Shown piece after piece: positions 34,401 through 60,923 of a stretch of 64,000 nt of DNA. Positions within the stretch are counted from its first letter, which is position 1, and each line of letters starts with the position of its first letter. A model generated the notes under the pieces. That model made no database searches and was not told the DNA's origin. It worked only from the letters and a program-made list of their open reading frames with translations. The DNA comes from Plasmodium brasilianum. Lineage: Eukaryota; Apicomplexa; Aconoidasida; Haemosporida; Plasmodiidae. Location of the stretch: assembly GCF_023973825.1 (NCBI RefSeq), contig NC_090115.1, positions 682,001 to 746,000 on the forward strand, in the 5' to 3' direction. The position numbers and the translations under genes are program-made.

Positions 34401-37348
34401 ATAACAACAGCAGTAGTAGCAATAAAGACAATCAGAGTAAGAAAGACGGAGGATGTAATAATAATCTCAGTTTATGTATAAGTGAAGTGTGCAACTTGCC
34501 AAACGGAAGTGGTATCAAAAATGACGACTGCTACTTTTTGTCGTCATCTCATGTTAAAATGAACACAATTTATGACACTCATAAAAACGGCCATTATTCA
34601 GTACAGTCTCAAGCAGTGTCATCGAATACAATAAAAATTAATTCAAATAGTAATGATTATGTGAAATGCACAGAACTAAATAACAAGTGTGTTCCTTATG
34701 AATATACTAAGGAAAATCAGATGAACTCCTTGTATGTATGTTTGTCACCTAACAATAATTTAAATGAAGAAATGCAAGGAAAAATGCAAACAAAAGTGCA
34801 GAGAGAAGTGGAAAAAAAGAATTTTAATAATTCCCTTTTGGAAGAAACCAAAAGATACGCTAATGAAGAACAGAACAATTTAAGTATCAACCCTTGTGTA
34901 CCCGAAGAGAAAAGTAGTGGTGCTGTCAATTCATTTGTACAAATGGAAAATATAAAGAACGAACGATCTTGTTCATCATATATTAATATGAATATTAGTA
35001 ACAAATGTGCTGCTGATAATTCTTACAGTAATAATTGTGAAGAGGAGCAATTTCATAATAACAGTAACATGACCAAAAAGGGGGAGGAGGATATACATAA
35101 TAAGACGAATAAATATAGTAATACATTTGAGGAAATGAAAACAACTGTTCAAGCGTCTAATTTCGAAGATAAAAACAGCACACAAGTAGGTAATATCATA
35201 AATTGTAGTGGCAGTGGTAGTAGCAATAGTAATGGCAATAGCAGAAGTAACAGTGGCACTCCACTTCTGGGAAAGAACGTTAATAATAGTACGAATATGA
35301 ATAATAGAAGATATGTGGAAGTACTTTTTAACATCAGCAAAATTAGTAGCATAAATTTTTTGAACAGTGATTTATACCCAATAAAATTAAATGTAATGTA
35401 TAATTTACATTTGAATGAGATTCTTATGAACGATACAAGGGTTTCAAATATTGTAGATCATTGCAGAGGTGACAAAACATTAGAATTAGAATTAATTAAA
35501 CAAAAGTTAATAAACGGTAATATAAAATATGCAATTAAGTTAATAAAAATATATAATTATGAGTTGTTGCAATTTCCTAATTTATTCTTTTATTTAAATT
35601 ATAAATCTTATAATTATCTTTTAAGTACTTTTGATAGAAAGTACATTATTTACTATTTGTTTGACAATCCAAAGTATTTGAAAGTATATTTTAATGTATT
35701 ATTAAAAAAAAGGAATTGGGAATATTGCCTCATGGCATTATATTTCTTATATCCTTTATATATCACATCAGAAGATACAGATTTTCGAATGTTATATTTT
35801 TTATATTTTAAGCCTAAAAAAACGAGGAAAATGAGTTATAGCAATAATGTTATAAATAATGAACAATACCCAAGGCACTTTGAGAACGATTATAGAAGAG
35901 ACATAAATGAGAAGTATATACATAATATAGCAAATTACAGTAGTAATGATGATAATACAAATTACACTTTTAATAATATTTGTTCTTTTTTAAAAAGTGA
36001 ATGTGTTATCATAAATGATACGTATTTTACATTTAAAAATGAAGAAGTTATGCCTTGTGATAGTGTTACTAGGAAAGTGTATAAGTTGTCTGACTTATGT
36101 AAATATTTTGATATGTTTGAAAAGTTTAAAAAAATAAATTCAGAAATTATTAGAAATTCTTTTAATTATTTAATTAAAAGGAATGGAACATGTGCATGCA
36201 AAGGGAATTATATTTGTATAAATGATTTGGGTTCCTCCTTAAAAGAAGTTGTTTTAGTAGAAAAATTTGATGATTTTTTTAAGTTATATGAACATATAAA
36301 ACAAAATGAAAAGATAATTTTTATAGATTCTGAATGGAAATGTTCAATATTTCGTGAAAATCCTATAGTCTCCATTTTTCAGATTGCCTTGAAAAATAAT
36401 TCATTGTCTTATATAATCGATATGAAAAAAATAGTTGTTGAAAATTATGAAATTAATTACTACATTTCGGACCTTTTCAGAGATCAAAATATTATTAAAA
36501 TAGGAGTAGCATTTTTAAACAATGATATGTTGCAATTTAGAAAATTTTATGATATTATGAATATGCTGCAGTGTGAGAAATATAATAATATATTATTAAC
36601 TCAAAATAACAGAGGAGAGGGTGAAGAGGGGGAAAATATAGAATATAGGGAGAATAGAAAGAGTAAGGAAAATAGAAAGAATAAGCAAAATGGGGAAAAT
36701 AAGAACTTATCCAATAATACGTATACATTAAGCGATTTCAAAGTTGGCATTAACAACACAACGGACTGTCATATGTTATTAAAAAAAATTATGAAAAATG
36801 TAATGGAGAACAGTAATGATAGCAACAACGATATGAATAATGAGAATAAGTATTACTATTTTTATAAAAATAATTTCAGTTTTCCTGATAGTAGAAAAAA
36901 GGAACGTCAAATGAAAAAAAATACTAATCTAGATGATGATATAAGTTATAAAAATATATTCCCTGTAAATTATTTTATAAAATACAAGAATAATGAATCT
37001 TTAATTGATAAACATTTGAATACAAAATGTGAAACATGTAACAAAATTGGTATATATAGTTGTATACATAAATATTATGATTTAGAATATATATATATAA
37101 AATATTATGAAGATTTAAAAACATACTTTCCTCATCTTAAAAGAAATACGAGCTTTTCTGTTAAAATTTTTGGAAAAGCTTTACTCCCCGAAAAAGAAGT
37201 TAATAAAGAATGTCAAATAATTAATTGGAATTTTAGACCACTTTCCTCAAATGGTGTTGAATATGCAGTACTAGACGTGCTCATTTTGAAAAATTTTTTT
37301 AACTTAATTCAATCAAAATTGCCTTTCGTTATTGAATGTACTTTATAA
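31445..37348 (+). CDS. Giant protein with C-terminal Mut-7/EXD3-like DEDDy 3'-5' exonuclease domain
   Basis: A 1,967-residue single-exon frame. The exonuclease lies in the last 350 residues. ExoI is IFIDSEW with Asp1628 and Glu1630. ExoII is KIGVAFLNNDMLQF with Asp1694. ExoIII is EYAVLDVLIL with Tyr1940 and Asp1944. Just before ExoIII comes KALLPEKEVNKECQ then INWNFRPL, the pattern of Mut-7/EXD3 proteins (a K-x-x-Q...W-x-RPL run). All four acidic residues and the tyrosine are present, so nuclease activity is likely. The domain is interrupted by an Asn/Lys-rich insert and a CxxC-containing insert (CETCNKIGIYSC). The first 1,600 residues are helical blocks separated by long Asn/Ser/Lys linkers and a hexapeptide repeat. 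No targeting signal is evident. The substrate, RNA or DNA, is not visible from sequence. Confidence 0.85.
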   Translation: MKELSIEKELELIYEYMTSFEHLMRNFSDYIKRKKTKRKVIEKSDLIDKFFLKYLNKNIPSKLFLHMKCTRNSNFYEHIFLCTFYQIIVKYIVYDPLFRYQKSLEHDIDEESGDFQKEGSNNIYLEGNINSYSDTIYMDDDEKCLGKELFDDDARDRGKERFGDDGKDGGKVKAPKIESVEACRKNDDTSKLIDNTNTYFISRKSKEKKERITREVLDIIEKENLKFQKLNDEYFILNLTYEKICDLIYSFGIVCYIFEFYSFFKIKNINIMKNKKCSFNFFNWMFDIKYNVLKNMNLSSVNKKSKYNTKNESDKNCSLGEKLYDDITISDVKKCMNDEETYCNDNSNKNNFYNIEGFSSNNKFFENENSFVDENFLIYMLTKKEDIENIFSSYNEEKKRKNHPSMNYGENILNNSILNVEKIRENNNTINEEQIISNNYLEGDGKYRENVNNTVSNVNNLISGNIDFLKSAQLNNNINGNTHNISSMNNIRSMHNIRSMHNIRSMNNIRSMNNIRSMNNISIRNNINDVDSINSVNNISNSKTKKNYEIIKAHLENIYVKMKNVKTSRLYVSLYLYVNYVFEFLDDNSKKHFKKISTFNLCFDESTYETKIMDNLCMVNNLNNYCSSNLSKNNDHYLKKKNFISFHLGGFIEFINKKNSSNKKNVIMHLKKYIDNDLFNDKNVLSIEYNEMDDKKYKNINEHDEYYKICFSHNGGYEQEYLSNKNSILSSGNDTCIGKDRSNSNDINKCNVRNKINGEENCRKYNESKEDRGQKNRGKKKKLKNKSNGYNKINGSKRKNHDIIDNSIFSNKNEKKNNATSVIVQINKFVNDYIYMFISYVCLNVMKLSIFLIDKYNITIPNKYIDLSCYIYICQMNKLNSNILYFISKYNIHHYIFSNDIANKDLKANYHIYKNIEYNGLSTKYNDFHFTFMGDIVSFHDISRRRHHNKSYTNYNPYDNYYKGKRNYLTRNGAKDGYVDCSGTKYNNSSSSNKDNQSKKDGGCNNNLSLCISEVCNLPNGSGIKNDDCYFLSSSHVKMNTIYDTHKNGHYSVQSQAVSSNTIKINSNSNDYVKCTELNNKCVPYEYTKENQMNSLYVCLSPNNNLNEEMQGKMQTKVQREVEKKNFNNSLLEETKRYANEEQNNLSINPCVPEEKSSGAVNSFVQMENIKNERSCSSYINMNISNKCAADNSYSNNCEEEQFHNNSNMTKKGEEDIHNKTNKYSNTFEEMKTTVQASNFEDKNSTQVGNIINCSGSGSSNSNGNSRSNSGTPLLGKNVNNSTNMNNRRYVEVLFNISKISSINFLNSDLYPIKLNVMYNLHLNEILMNDTRVSNIVDHCRGDKTLELELIKQKLINGNIKYAIKLIKIYNYELLQFPNLFFYLNYKSYNYLLSTFDRKYIIYYLFDNPKYLKVYFNVLLKKRNWEYCLMALYFLYPLYITSEDTDFRMLYFLYFKPKKTRKMSYSNNVINNEQYPRHFENDYRRDINEKYIHNIANYSSNDDNTNYTFNNICSFLKSECVIINDTYFTFKNEEVMPCDSVTRKVYKLSDLCKYFDMFEKFKKINSEIIRNSFNYLIKRNGTCACKGNYICINDLGSSLKEVVLVEKFDDFFKLYEHIKQNEKIIFIDSEWKCSIFRENPIVSIFQIALKNNSLSYIIDMKKIVVENYEINYYISDLFRDQNIIKIGVAFLNNDMLQFRKFYDIMNMLQCEKYNNILLTQNNRGEGEEGENIEYRENRKSKENRKNKQNGENKNLSNNTYTLSDFKVGINNTTDCHMLLKKIMKNVMENSNDSNNDMNNENKYYYFYKNNFSFPDSRKKERQMKKNTNLDDDISYKNIFPVNYFIKYKNNESLIDKHLNTKCETCNKIGIYSCIHKYYDLEYIYIKYYEDLKTYFPHLKRNTSFSVKIFGKALLPEKEVNKECQIINWNFRPLSSNGVEYAVLDVLILKNFFNLIQSKLPFVIECTL
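32903..33010. repeat. 18-bp tandem repeat in the exonuclease gene
   Basis: Six in-frame copies of an 18-bp unit (agcatgaataatataaga, some with catgcat instead of catgaat), encoding SMNNIR or SMHNIR hexapeptides at about residues 487-522. The frame is kept. Confidence 0.95.
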
Positions 37349-38561
37349 ATAATAAGAAAGCGTACTAGTTGATGACATATACATATATAGAAGTATGTGT
37401 ATGTATATATGCATGTTTTATGTATGTATTATGTATGTATGTATTTTGTGTGCATTATGTATATATGTATGCATGTATGTACGTGCATATATCGAAGGTA
37501 TATGTGGTACTTTTGTTCATTTTTAATTTATCTTATGTTTTCCATATGTTATTATGTTTAAAAAATTTTGTAAATTTACAATATTCGGATTGACACACCT
37601 TTAAAAAAGTCTATTAGGATTATTTATTTTACATATGAGTTTGTATATGTGTTGCATATTAGGCACACGCATATGTTATTTGCTTAAACATGCATAAATA
37701 CATATATATATATGTTTATATTAACATTTATATAAAATGTTTTCAATTTTTGACATGTAACCAAATTTTTAAAATATTTTTTAATAAAAAAGCGCTTTTT
37801 TTTTAAATTATTAATAATTACTAAGCGGGTAATTAAAATATTATTTTTTTTTTTTTTAAAGATGAAAATGTTTTATTTTGTCTAAGTATTTTTTTACACA
37901 TGTTTTATTTTATATTATTATTATTATATTATTTTAAAAATTTTATACCATTTTTTTCAATAATTTTTTACAAGGATGTAAACAAAAATTTAATTTTTGG
38001 TAAAATGAAAGAAAAAATGCACACCAGCTGCGTATGCGCAGGTGTTTATACGTACATGTATATATATTAATATACATGTGTAAAAATACATGTGTAAATA
38101 TGCTTGTTTATATAAATATATATAAATATGCATATATATATAAATGTGTAACTATATGAATGATGCAAAAAGGAAAAGAAAGCAGTTCACCTATGTGCTA
38201 ACAAATTGAAAAAAATTCATGTAACTATTTTCTCATGTTAGGAGAATATATTTTAAGGTAAGTGTAATATGTAATTAATGTAGCAATGGGATAACAATAT
38301 TTTTTATGTTAAAACTTATAAAGGAATAAAAGATGTTCACATGAAAAACATGAGAAAATATGGTTTTGAATTAATTATAATTTCATATTTATGATGCTAA
38401 GCAGTGGAAAAAAAAAAAATACAAAATATGAGATAAAAAAAAGAAAAAGGAAAAATGTTTCCTCCCTTTCATCTAAACTTCATACCAAAATGGGAAAAAT
38501 ATTTTTCCCCTTAGAAGTAAAATTCATACCAATTTTATTTGTCACATTGCGTATCCTGTGT
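37349..38561. other. Convergent intergenic region
   Basis: 3' flanks of the exonuclease gene (plus) and eIF2-alpha (minus). Directly after the exonuclease stop comes a stretch of ATGTATG-type repeats (37380-37490). TA and T-rich sequence follows. ORFs here translate these repeats. No gene seen. Confidence 0.65.
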
Positions 38562-39921
38562 TTAATCCTCTTCTTCCTCCTCACTTGAATTTTCTTCATC
38601 TTCGCTTGAATTTTCTTCGTCTTCATCACTACTATTGTAGTCTTCATCGCTAGATAGTTCATCATGCTTGTCTAACAATTCATCTAATCTTTTTTCGTCA
38701 TCCCCTCCTATGACCAAAATTTCACCTTGCTGTTTAAAATCGCCTCCTTTGTATTCTTTAATTTTGTCACTAATAACTTTCATAGCTTCTTGAATTTTGG
38801 ACATACCAAGATCTTTATCATGGCATGAAGTAACGATAACATATTGGGGAGGTGCTATTAATTTGATATTAATAGTTACTTCGTTATTCGAAATTTCCTT
38901 TCCTTTTTTTAAAGCTTCTTTAACTGCATCAATACCTTCATAACTGAAACACCAAACATCTATTCTTCCTCTTAATCTTAATGCTTGAGGTGTTAATCTA
39001 AGTTTTATATCTGCAAGGAGAGATTCCTTTATACTTTCATCTAAATCTAAATCTTTAAAAACAACATCAGGATTCATAGTTGCTTCTTTTAAAGCATCAA
39101 ATGCATGTCCATATTTTTGATATAAGGGCCAAATGGCTTTTTTATTTAATTCCTCAACAGTCATATTGTGTTTTTGTGCAACATGCCTAACTGTTTGATG
39201 TACTTTCTTAGATTTGGAAAAATTCTCTTCACATTTAATTATATCTTTCGGAGATACCCTTCTTTTTGATAAATCGATATATCCTTTTTGATTATCAACT
39301 CTTAACACTAAAACTACTTCATGCCTACCTACACGAATTAATTTATTAACACTTCGAAATCTTCTTTTCGATAATTCAGACATTAAAATCATACCTATAA
39401 AAAAATTAGGTAAGAGTGTGCACAACTATGTTATCAAATGCTACACTCGACAGGATAAACAAATTCATTTAAAGGATGAACCATAACTATATGCATATGA
39501 GCTCTGCACATTATGAGCCTACAAAAACTTTGTGCAGTAATTAATAATTCCATTTGAGTAAGTATAATTTATTTGATTCTCTCACAAAAAATGTTAAACG
39601 TGCCATATTTAAACGTTGGACATATCTGCACGTGGGAACGTTCATACGCCCATACACACGTATATATGCATACATACACCTATACATATACATATATATA
39701 TACTTATATTCTTATCCGTTCTCATTTCCCCTCCCCTTTGTTATATTACTTAATCTTTTTCATGTACCTTCCATATCATTATACTCCAAAATGGAAACAT
39801 ATGCCCCCATATCCTCAATTCTGTTAACCTTAACCATAATCAAGTCGTCAACTTCGGGAAACTTCTTTTCATAAAAACGACAATCACCTAAATCGGCTTT
39901 GCTCCTCCCAAGTTCCGCCAT
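38562..39921 (-). CDS. eIF2alpha: Translation initiation factor eIF2 alpha subunit
   Basis: Two exons: 39768-39921 and 38562-39394, joined by a 373-base intron (donor GTACAT, acceptor TTTATAG), giving 328 residues. The subunit belongs to the eIF2-GTP-Met-tRNAi complex; its phosphorylation shuts down general translation. Exon 1 encodes [20 protein letters not shown] then [20 protein letters not shown], the start of the S1 domain. Exon 2 continues [15 protein letters not shown]. The serine in SELSKRR (residue 60 counting Met, Ser59 in mature numbering) is the regulatory phosphosite equivalent to human Ser51, the target of Plasmodium eIF2-alpha kinases. The S1, helical and alpha/beta domains are complete. 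The tail is a run of Ser/Asp/Glu, likely a casein kinase 2 target. Starting at the Met upstream in the exon 2 frame (39425) would replace the true N-terminus with translated intron. Confidence 0.97.
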
Positions 39922-41612
39922 TTTTACTTAAAATTTAAAAGTGTGATTTTTAAATAAATTTCGTAAATATAAAAAGAAAATTTTGTTATAAATAAAATTA
40001 CATTTAATAAGTAATAATCTATTATATCATTGATATAACAGCTTTTTCTTAAAAACGTTTTACACAAAAATGGTAAACTCGAAAAGATTATTTTCACGTT
40101 ATTCAAAAAAGGGAAAAGGTGAAAAAATGAGTGTATTTATATATATTTACATTATTTTATAACTTTTTCAAGCGTTTATCTATGCATATATATATTATTA
40201 AGTCTCGGGAAAAGAAGTTAATGAAAAGAATAAATATTAAAAAAAGCATGAAATTGTTTTATTGAGATTTAAACCTTATTTATAATAATTATTATTTTAT
40301 TTATTTATTTTTATTTTATTTTATATAGTATAAATCATTTCAAGAAAAAATAAAAAGTAAACTGTATATATTACAACTTGAAACGAAACGCATACATTTT
40401 AATTTTTATTTTATTCTTTTATATGCCTTTTTTTTTTTTCCTTTTTTTTTTTTTTGATATTTTCACTGAAAAATTTAGTAAATTTTTTTTTTTTATAAAA
40501 TGAAGTGTACACCATGTTATTTATTTTAACCGTACGTACTGTATTGAGTGACTGTAAGAGGTTTGATTTTTTAACAAAAAAATGTATAAACCTTAAGATA
40601 TAAATATATACAAATGAATTTGTATCTATAAGTATGTTTACATATATGTATTTATATCTACGTAATATGTTTGAATTCAAGTTTTACGCTGAGGAAAAAT
40701 TGTACAATATCAAAACAGAAAATAAAGTCAGAATCCTGCCAGGGATACATACATAATATATGCAGCTTTATTTGTGGAAGGAAAGCTCGAATTTAATGTA
40801 GTAGCATTAAAATCAATAGAGTATATTTTTTAAAAAAAATTTACGAGGGAAAAGTGAAGAAATTTTCCGTTGGAACCTCAATATATAGATGAGTAAAAAA
40901 AAAAAAAAAACTTTCGAGTGGCGAAACTGTATCTACTCTTCGAATTTTTGAAAAAGAAAAAATACCCATCTAAATATGAACGAGACACATACTCGTTTCG
41001 AGTACTTCTGCAAAATATGCCTAAGTTTAAGCATATTGTATATATTTGTAAAGGAGTAGCATTTATTATAAAGGTGAAAAAAAAGCATATTCACAAAGAA
41101 CTTAGAATGGTTTATGATAAAAAAACAGAAAAAAATAGTGCAATTTTTAGAACAAAATTTTGAAAAAGGTGAACAAAAAATAGATGATGTTGCGTTTGTG
41201 TAAAAATATCTCAAGAGGTGAAAAAAAGGATTCAATCTATTTTATTCTACCTTATTTTATTGTGCTTTGCTTTGATTTATTATATAATTTTTGGTTTTCA
41301 TTATATTGAATTTATATTTTATTATTATTATTATTTTTATTTTTTTTTTTTTTGCGTTTAAACAAATGATCTTTGAAAAATTAGGGCTAAAAAATAGCAT
41401 TAAAAAGTGTTCATTTTGAAAGAAAAATAAAAATACATGTAAATACAACACAAATGTAGAAGGCCAGAGAAAAAAGAATACTCTTTCATAATGTTAAAAA
41501 AAGAAAAAGGAAAACAATTGAAGATAATATGTAGAGTAATGAAAAATAGAAAAACAAATAAAGAGTTTAAAAAAAAAAAAAAAAAATTGTGTCCATTTAT
41601 TATACAATGGCA
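39922..41612. other. Intergenic region between APC1 and eIF2-alpha
   Basis: About 1.7 kb between two minus-strand genes. The high-coordinate side is the 3' flank-facing side of nothing else, and the sequence next to 39922 must hold the eIF2-alpha promoter and 5' UTR. A and T runs are frequent (40430-40456, 40899-40912, 41338-41353, 41569-41586). ORFs of 60-100 codons on both strands overlap each other and look like chance. The end next to 41612 is the APC1 3' UTR. Confidence 0.6.
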
Positions 41613-56876
<15,264 letters not shown>

Positions 56877-58323
56877 TTTAAAGTCGCTTTTGTTATTATT
56901 TTTTATGCTCCTTAAAAAGTATTTCTTTTATTTCTCTCTTTTTTTAATGAGTATATGCTGTTTTTTTTTTTTCATTACATTTTAAAAATTTTACTTTTGT
57001 TCTTGGAAAAAATGAGTATTAAACGCTTACGGAAATTAGCACAAATGTTATCACCAATTCATCTACATGTGCATAGGTAAACATATAAATGTATATATAT
57101 GTACACTTATGCGTATACGCATGTATATGTTAGAAGGCTTATGGAAATTTTTTTAAAATGATTAAAATTTAAATTGTCAAAATACCACCGCTGTATTGTT
57201 AACAACTGGGGTAAAAATTTATATTGCTAGTAAATATAAGTAATTAATAATTAAAAAAATGGGGTGCCTATCGAATGTTTAAGCAAAATGAGGTAAGAAT
57301 ATATTCAATATTCATACTGTCTTAGAAGTCATGAACTGTTTATTAAAAAAAAGAATATGCAAATAGGGGAAATGGAACAATATTATATAGATTTTTTTTT
57401 TTTTATTTTGCCATTTTGCTTTCAGAAGGTGAAATCAATAAAAAAAAGAAAAAAAAAAATCACACAAGTAATTGTCATTGTAATAAAATAGTTACTTGTT
57501 TATTTAAAAATGAAAGATAGTAAAAGTGAAGATTTTGAAATAAAGCATATTGAAAATTATTTTACTTTTCTGGAATAATTCCAACATGAAAAATAAATTA
57601 ATAAATAAAATATTTAAATAAAATGAAGGAAAATAATAGAAAAAAAAAGAGGAAGAAATAAGAAAAAAATAAGTAATAAAAAAGAAAAAAAAAAGGAAAA
57701 AAAAAGGAAAAAAAAATAATAATGTTATTTAAAAAACGCACTGCTCAAATTGCAAATTAAGAACAGTATTCTCCACCTTACTTTGTATAAAAGTGGTCTT
57801 CTATTTTGTTTCTTTTTTATCCGTACAGTTACATATTTTTAGAGAATTAAAAATGTTTATTTTTACTATATATTAAGATAGACCTTTCCTTTTATGTTTA
57901 ATAACACATGTGTACGAAATTGCAAGAAAAAAGGGCAAAAAAAAAAAGAAAACAAAAAAAAATGTACAAATAAATATTGAGATAATTCATATGCCAAGAG
58001 TGTGCATAAGGATATACATTGTGCTGCGTTCTAAGAGTAACTTGAAGCAGTGTTCTGATAATGATACTTGTAAAATTGTGCTTTTATTACATTTGTACAT
58101 TTATTTCTGATTTTTTTCTTTTTGAGATCAAATTAAGGTAGACAACTGACAATTTTAATTTACTTTGTGATAGTTTAATAATTTTAGAAGAAAATACGTA
58201 AAAAAATTAAACAGACATACATAAAAAGCTTCATGAGCAAGAGGGGGAAAAAAAAGAAAATATATTAACCACACACTAACATAGTGGGCGTACATTCCTT
58301 TTGTTTTCTCTGTATACTTAGAA
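56877..58323. promoter_or_regulatory. Divergent intergenic region between APC1 and the actin-related gene
   Basis: About 1.4 kb between divergent starts, so both promoters should lie here. It contains T runs near 56962-56973 and 57391-57403, an A-rich purine stretch at 57440-57470 and 57640-57720 made of AAAAAAGG-like repeats, and one Lys-rich short ORF (57910-58110) that I do not credit. Confidence 0.5.
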
Positions 58324-60258
58324 ATGGAAAAAAGGCTTAAAAAAAATGATTACGAAAATGAATATAAATACTACATACTACAAATGGGTAAAGGCGGAAA
58401 GCACAACAAATATATTCATGTGTTCATGTGTGCATATGTATATCCCAATGTATTTTTTACTTTTTCCGTTTGTGTGCCTTTGTATAATTTTATTAATGCC
58501 AATTTTTTTAAATATTCAAGAGAGTACATTTTCCTACTACTTTTAAGAACTTTTTGAAACATGCTTACATTGTATGTGCATGCCATTTGTTAATATTCTG
58601 TTGTTTATTTATGCGCACAATTTACTTATTAATATTTTATAGGAAGAAAATACACCTATGTAGGCTTTTCAGGATTACACAAACCTCTATCGGTTCATAT
58701 CACGCCAGATTTTTTTCTTTACAACGAAAATTTTCATAATGTTGTTGAAGACAAAAATAAAATTTATGAGATAATACAAATGTTTTCAAAAAAGGAAAAG
58801 GGCGAAACTGAGTTATATAAAGAGACAGGTTATTCATTGTCTACTGAAAAAGAAAAATCGGATGAACTAACAAAGAAAGTAAGTTTTTCTAATAATATGG
58901 CTTCGCCTGCCGAAGGTGCCGATAACTTTTCTACTCATAACCGTGCAGAGGATTACGCTACTTCGGCTAAAAGTATCATATATAATGGATATGCTGAAGA
59001 TGATGAAGGGAATTACATCGATGGAGATGAAAATAATAATAAATTAGAAAAACATGAACCCAATGAGAAAAGAAAAGAAAAAGGAAAGAACTTGATTTAC
59101 CATTACGAATATAAATATAACCAAGATATTAACTTATGGAACAAATTTTTTGAAGAATTTGTTTTCAAAATATTTCATAATTTCCTTAAAACAAGTAACA
59201 AGGCAAAAAAAGTTATTGTCGTTTTGAATATGTTTATCCCTACAATAATTAAATATGCTCTTTGTAAAAGTTTAATAGAAAATTTTGAATATTCTTCAAT
59301 TTCTTATATCAACGACTTAGTATCTCCATTATATCTGTGCAACTGCAATACATGTGTTGTAATTGATTTGGGTTATTTAAATTGTAGATTGTTGCCTATA
59401 ATAAATGGATTTCCTTTATATCATCATTATACCTATATAAACAATGGTGGATTTTATATCAATAATGAAATTAAAAGATTATTAAAAGAACAATACATAA
59501 AAAGAAATATGTGTAAAGGGAAAGATCCAAATAATGATATCACGTACAGTTCTAATGGTGCTAGCTCTAACAGCGTTAATAATAATCGGTACAACAATAT
59601 GACATGTTCAGGTGAAAAAGTGATAAATGTACATGAAAAAAAAAAAAATATAGATACAGATATATCATCTGAATTATTAAACTATTACTATAATTTATAT
59701 CCTCTAGATGAAATTTTAAATGTTATTGATAGCATGACAGATGATAATATTGAAAATATGAAAATAAGATATTGTTATTTAAAAAATGAAAAAACTAATT
59801 TTAGCAGTGATAAATATGTTTTATATCAATTTAAAAATTATGAAATAATTATAGAACCTAACACTAGATGGAAGGCTTGTGAAATATTATTCAATATGGA
59901 TCATGAGCAGAATATATACTCTTTACTTTCATCTATAGTAGATAAATTGAATATTTTTGAATCCTCTGTTTTTTATAATATATTACTGGTTGGTGGTTGT
60001 AGTAATATTAAGGGAATTATTTCAAAAATTACACAAACATTCTATGAAGTACTAAAGGAAAAAAAAACATTCATTAAAGATTTTGGAAATAAAATAAATT
60101 TTCTCCTTCCTAAAATATCCCCTAATTTACGTCAATTTATAGGGGCTTCTATCTGCTCCAATTTGGAAAATCTTCCTGACTATACTCAGGAACATATTAT
60201 CAACAATGTTTTATATGATCACCTCAATGAAGATGTTTACTTAACCTTTAAGAAATAG
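58324..60258 (+). CDS. Actin-related protein (divergent ARP), two exons
   Basis: Exon 1 is 58324-58387 (MEKRLKKNDYENEYKYYILQ then MG) with donor G|GTAAAG. Exon 2 is 58643-60258 with acceptor TTTTATAG, joined in phase to give RKYTYVGFSGLHKPLSVH; total 559 residues. Actin-fold landmarks: VVIDLGYLNCRLLPIINGFP (about 258-277) corresponds to the second phosphate loop region of actin, WKACEILFN to actin's 'RFRCPEALF', LLVGGCSNIKGI (about 468) to 'VLSGGTTMYPGI', and NLRQFIGASICS (about 515) to the C-terminal 'WIGGSILAS'. The nucleotide loops are degenerate and Asn/Lys-rich inserts occur near residues 50-110 and 310-345. It could be a nuclear ARP of a chromatin remodeller or an Arp10-like protein. 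I cannot choose. Exon 1 choice is less certain than exon 2. Confidence 0.75.
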
Positions 60259-60923
60259 TATCATATAAGGGGGGGTGTTTCTTTGTTTTTGCGTTTTATT
60301 TTTTACGTTTTTCTTATTCATTTCATGAAAAATATAGTAGTATATTTAATTCTTACGCAGAACGGGTAAAAAAAAAAAAAAAACTCATAGTGAGTTTAGG
60401 CACTCATCTATATGTTCGTTAGTGTACCAATACATGTGTATACATTTTTCATAATTTATTGTTTTCCACCCATCGCATTGTCATTTTTTTACTTTTTCTA
60501 AGCCTGATTTATGGATTAATATATATATATATATATACATATATAACACATATGTGTGTATAGACATGCCCTTCTATAATACATTAACACGCAAAAATGC
60601 AAAGGGGATAAATATACCAAATGGTTAAATTAGAAAAATAGTAGAAACCCGCAATGCATGTGATAAACATTTACACACGTTCAACCTGCAAATTTTAACT
60701 TTTATTATATGTCAAGAAAAATGTATTTGCTCATTAGACTTATTTAATGCTCTTTCTTAATGGTTTGAAAATATATATGCCATAATTAATTTGTTTTATT
60801 TTGTTTTTTTTTCCTCACATCCCGTTCTTTTCACATGTTGTGCAATCAAAATTTTTCCTTTAATTTTTGTATTTATCCTGTCCTTTTCGTTTTATGTTTA
60901 TATCTTGAAATAGTTAAATGAGG
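60259..60923. other. Convergent intergenic region
   Basis: 3' flanks of the actin-related gene (plus) and the mS23-like gene (minus). It has an A run at 60368-60382, a short TA tract (60519-60536) and T-rich sequence near 60790-60812. No gene seen. Confidence 0.65.

Noticed and set aside
39395..39425. Upstream Met ([11 protein letters not shown]) as the eIF2-alpha start
   Set aside because: These residues are translated intron; the conserved S1-domain N-terminus is encoded by the exon at 39768-39921.
57910..58110. 66-aa Lys-rich ORF upstream of the actin-related gene
   Set aside because: It starts in a poly-A stretch and shows no conserved features. I also considered an RNA gene here because of locally higher GC, but no box C/D or tRNA pattern fits.
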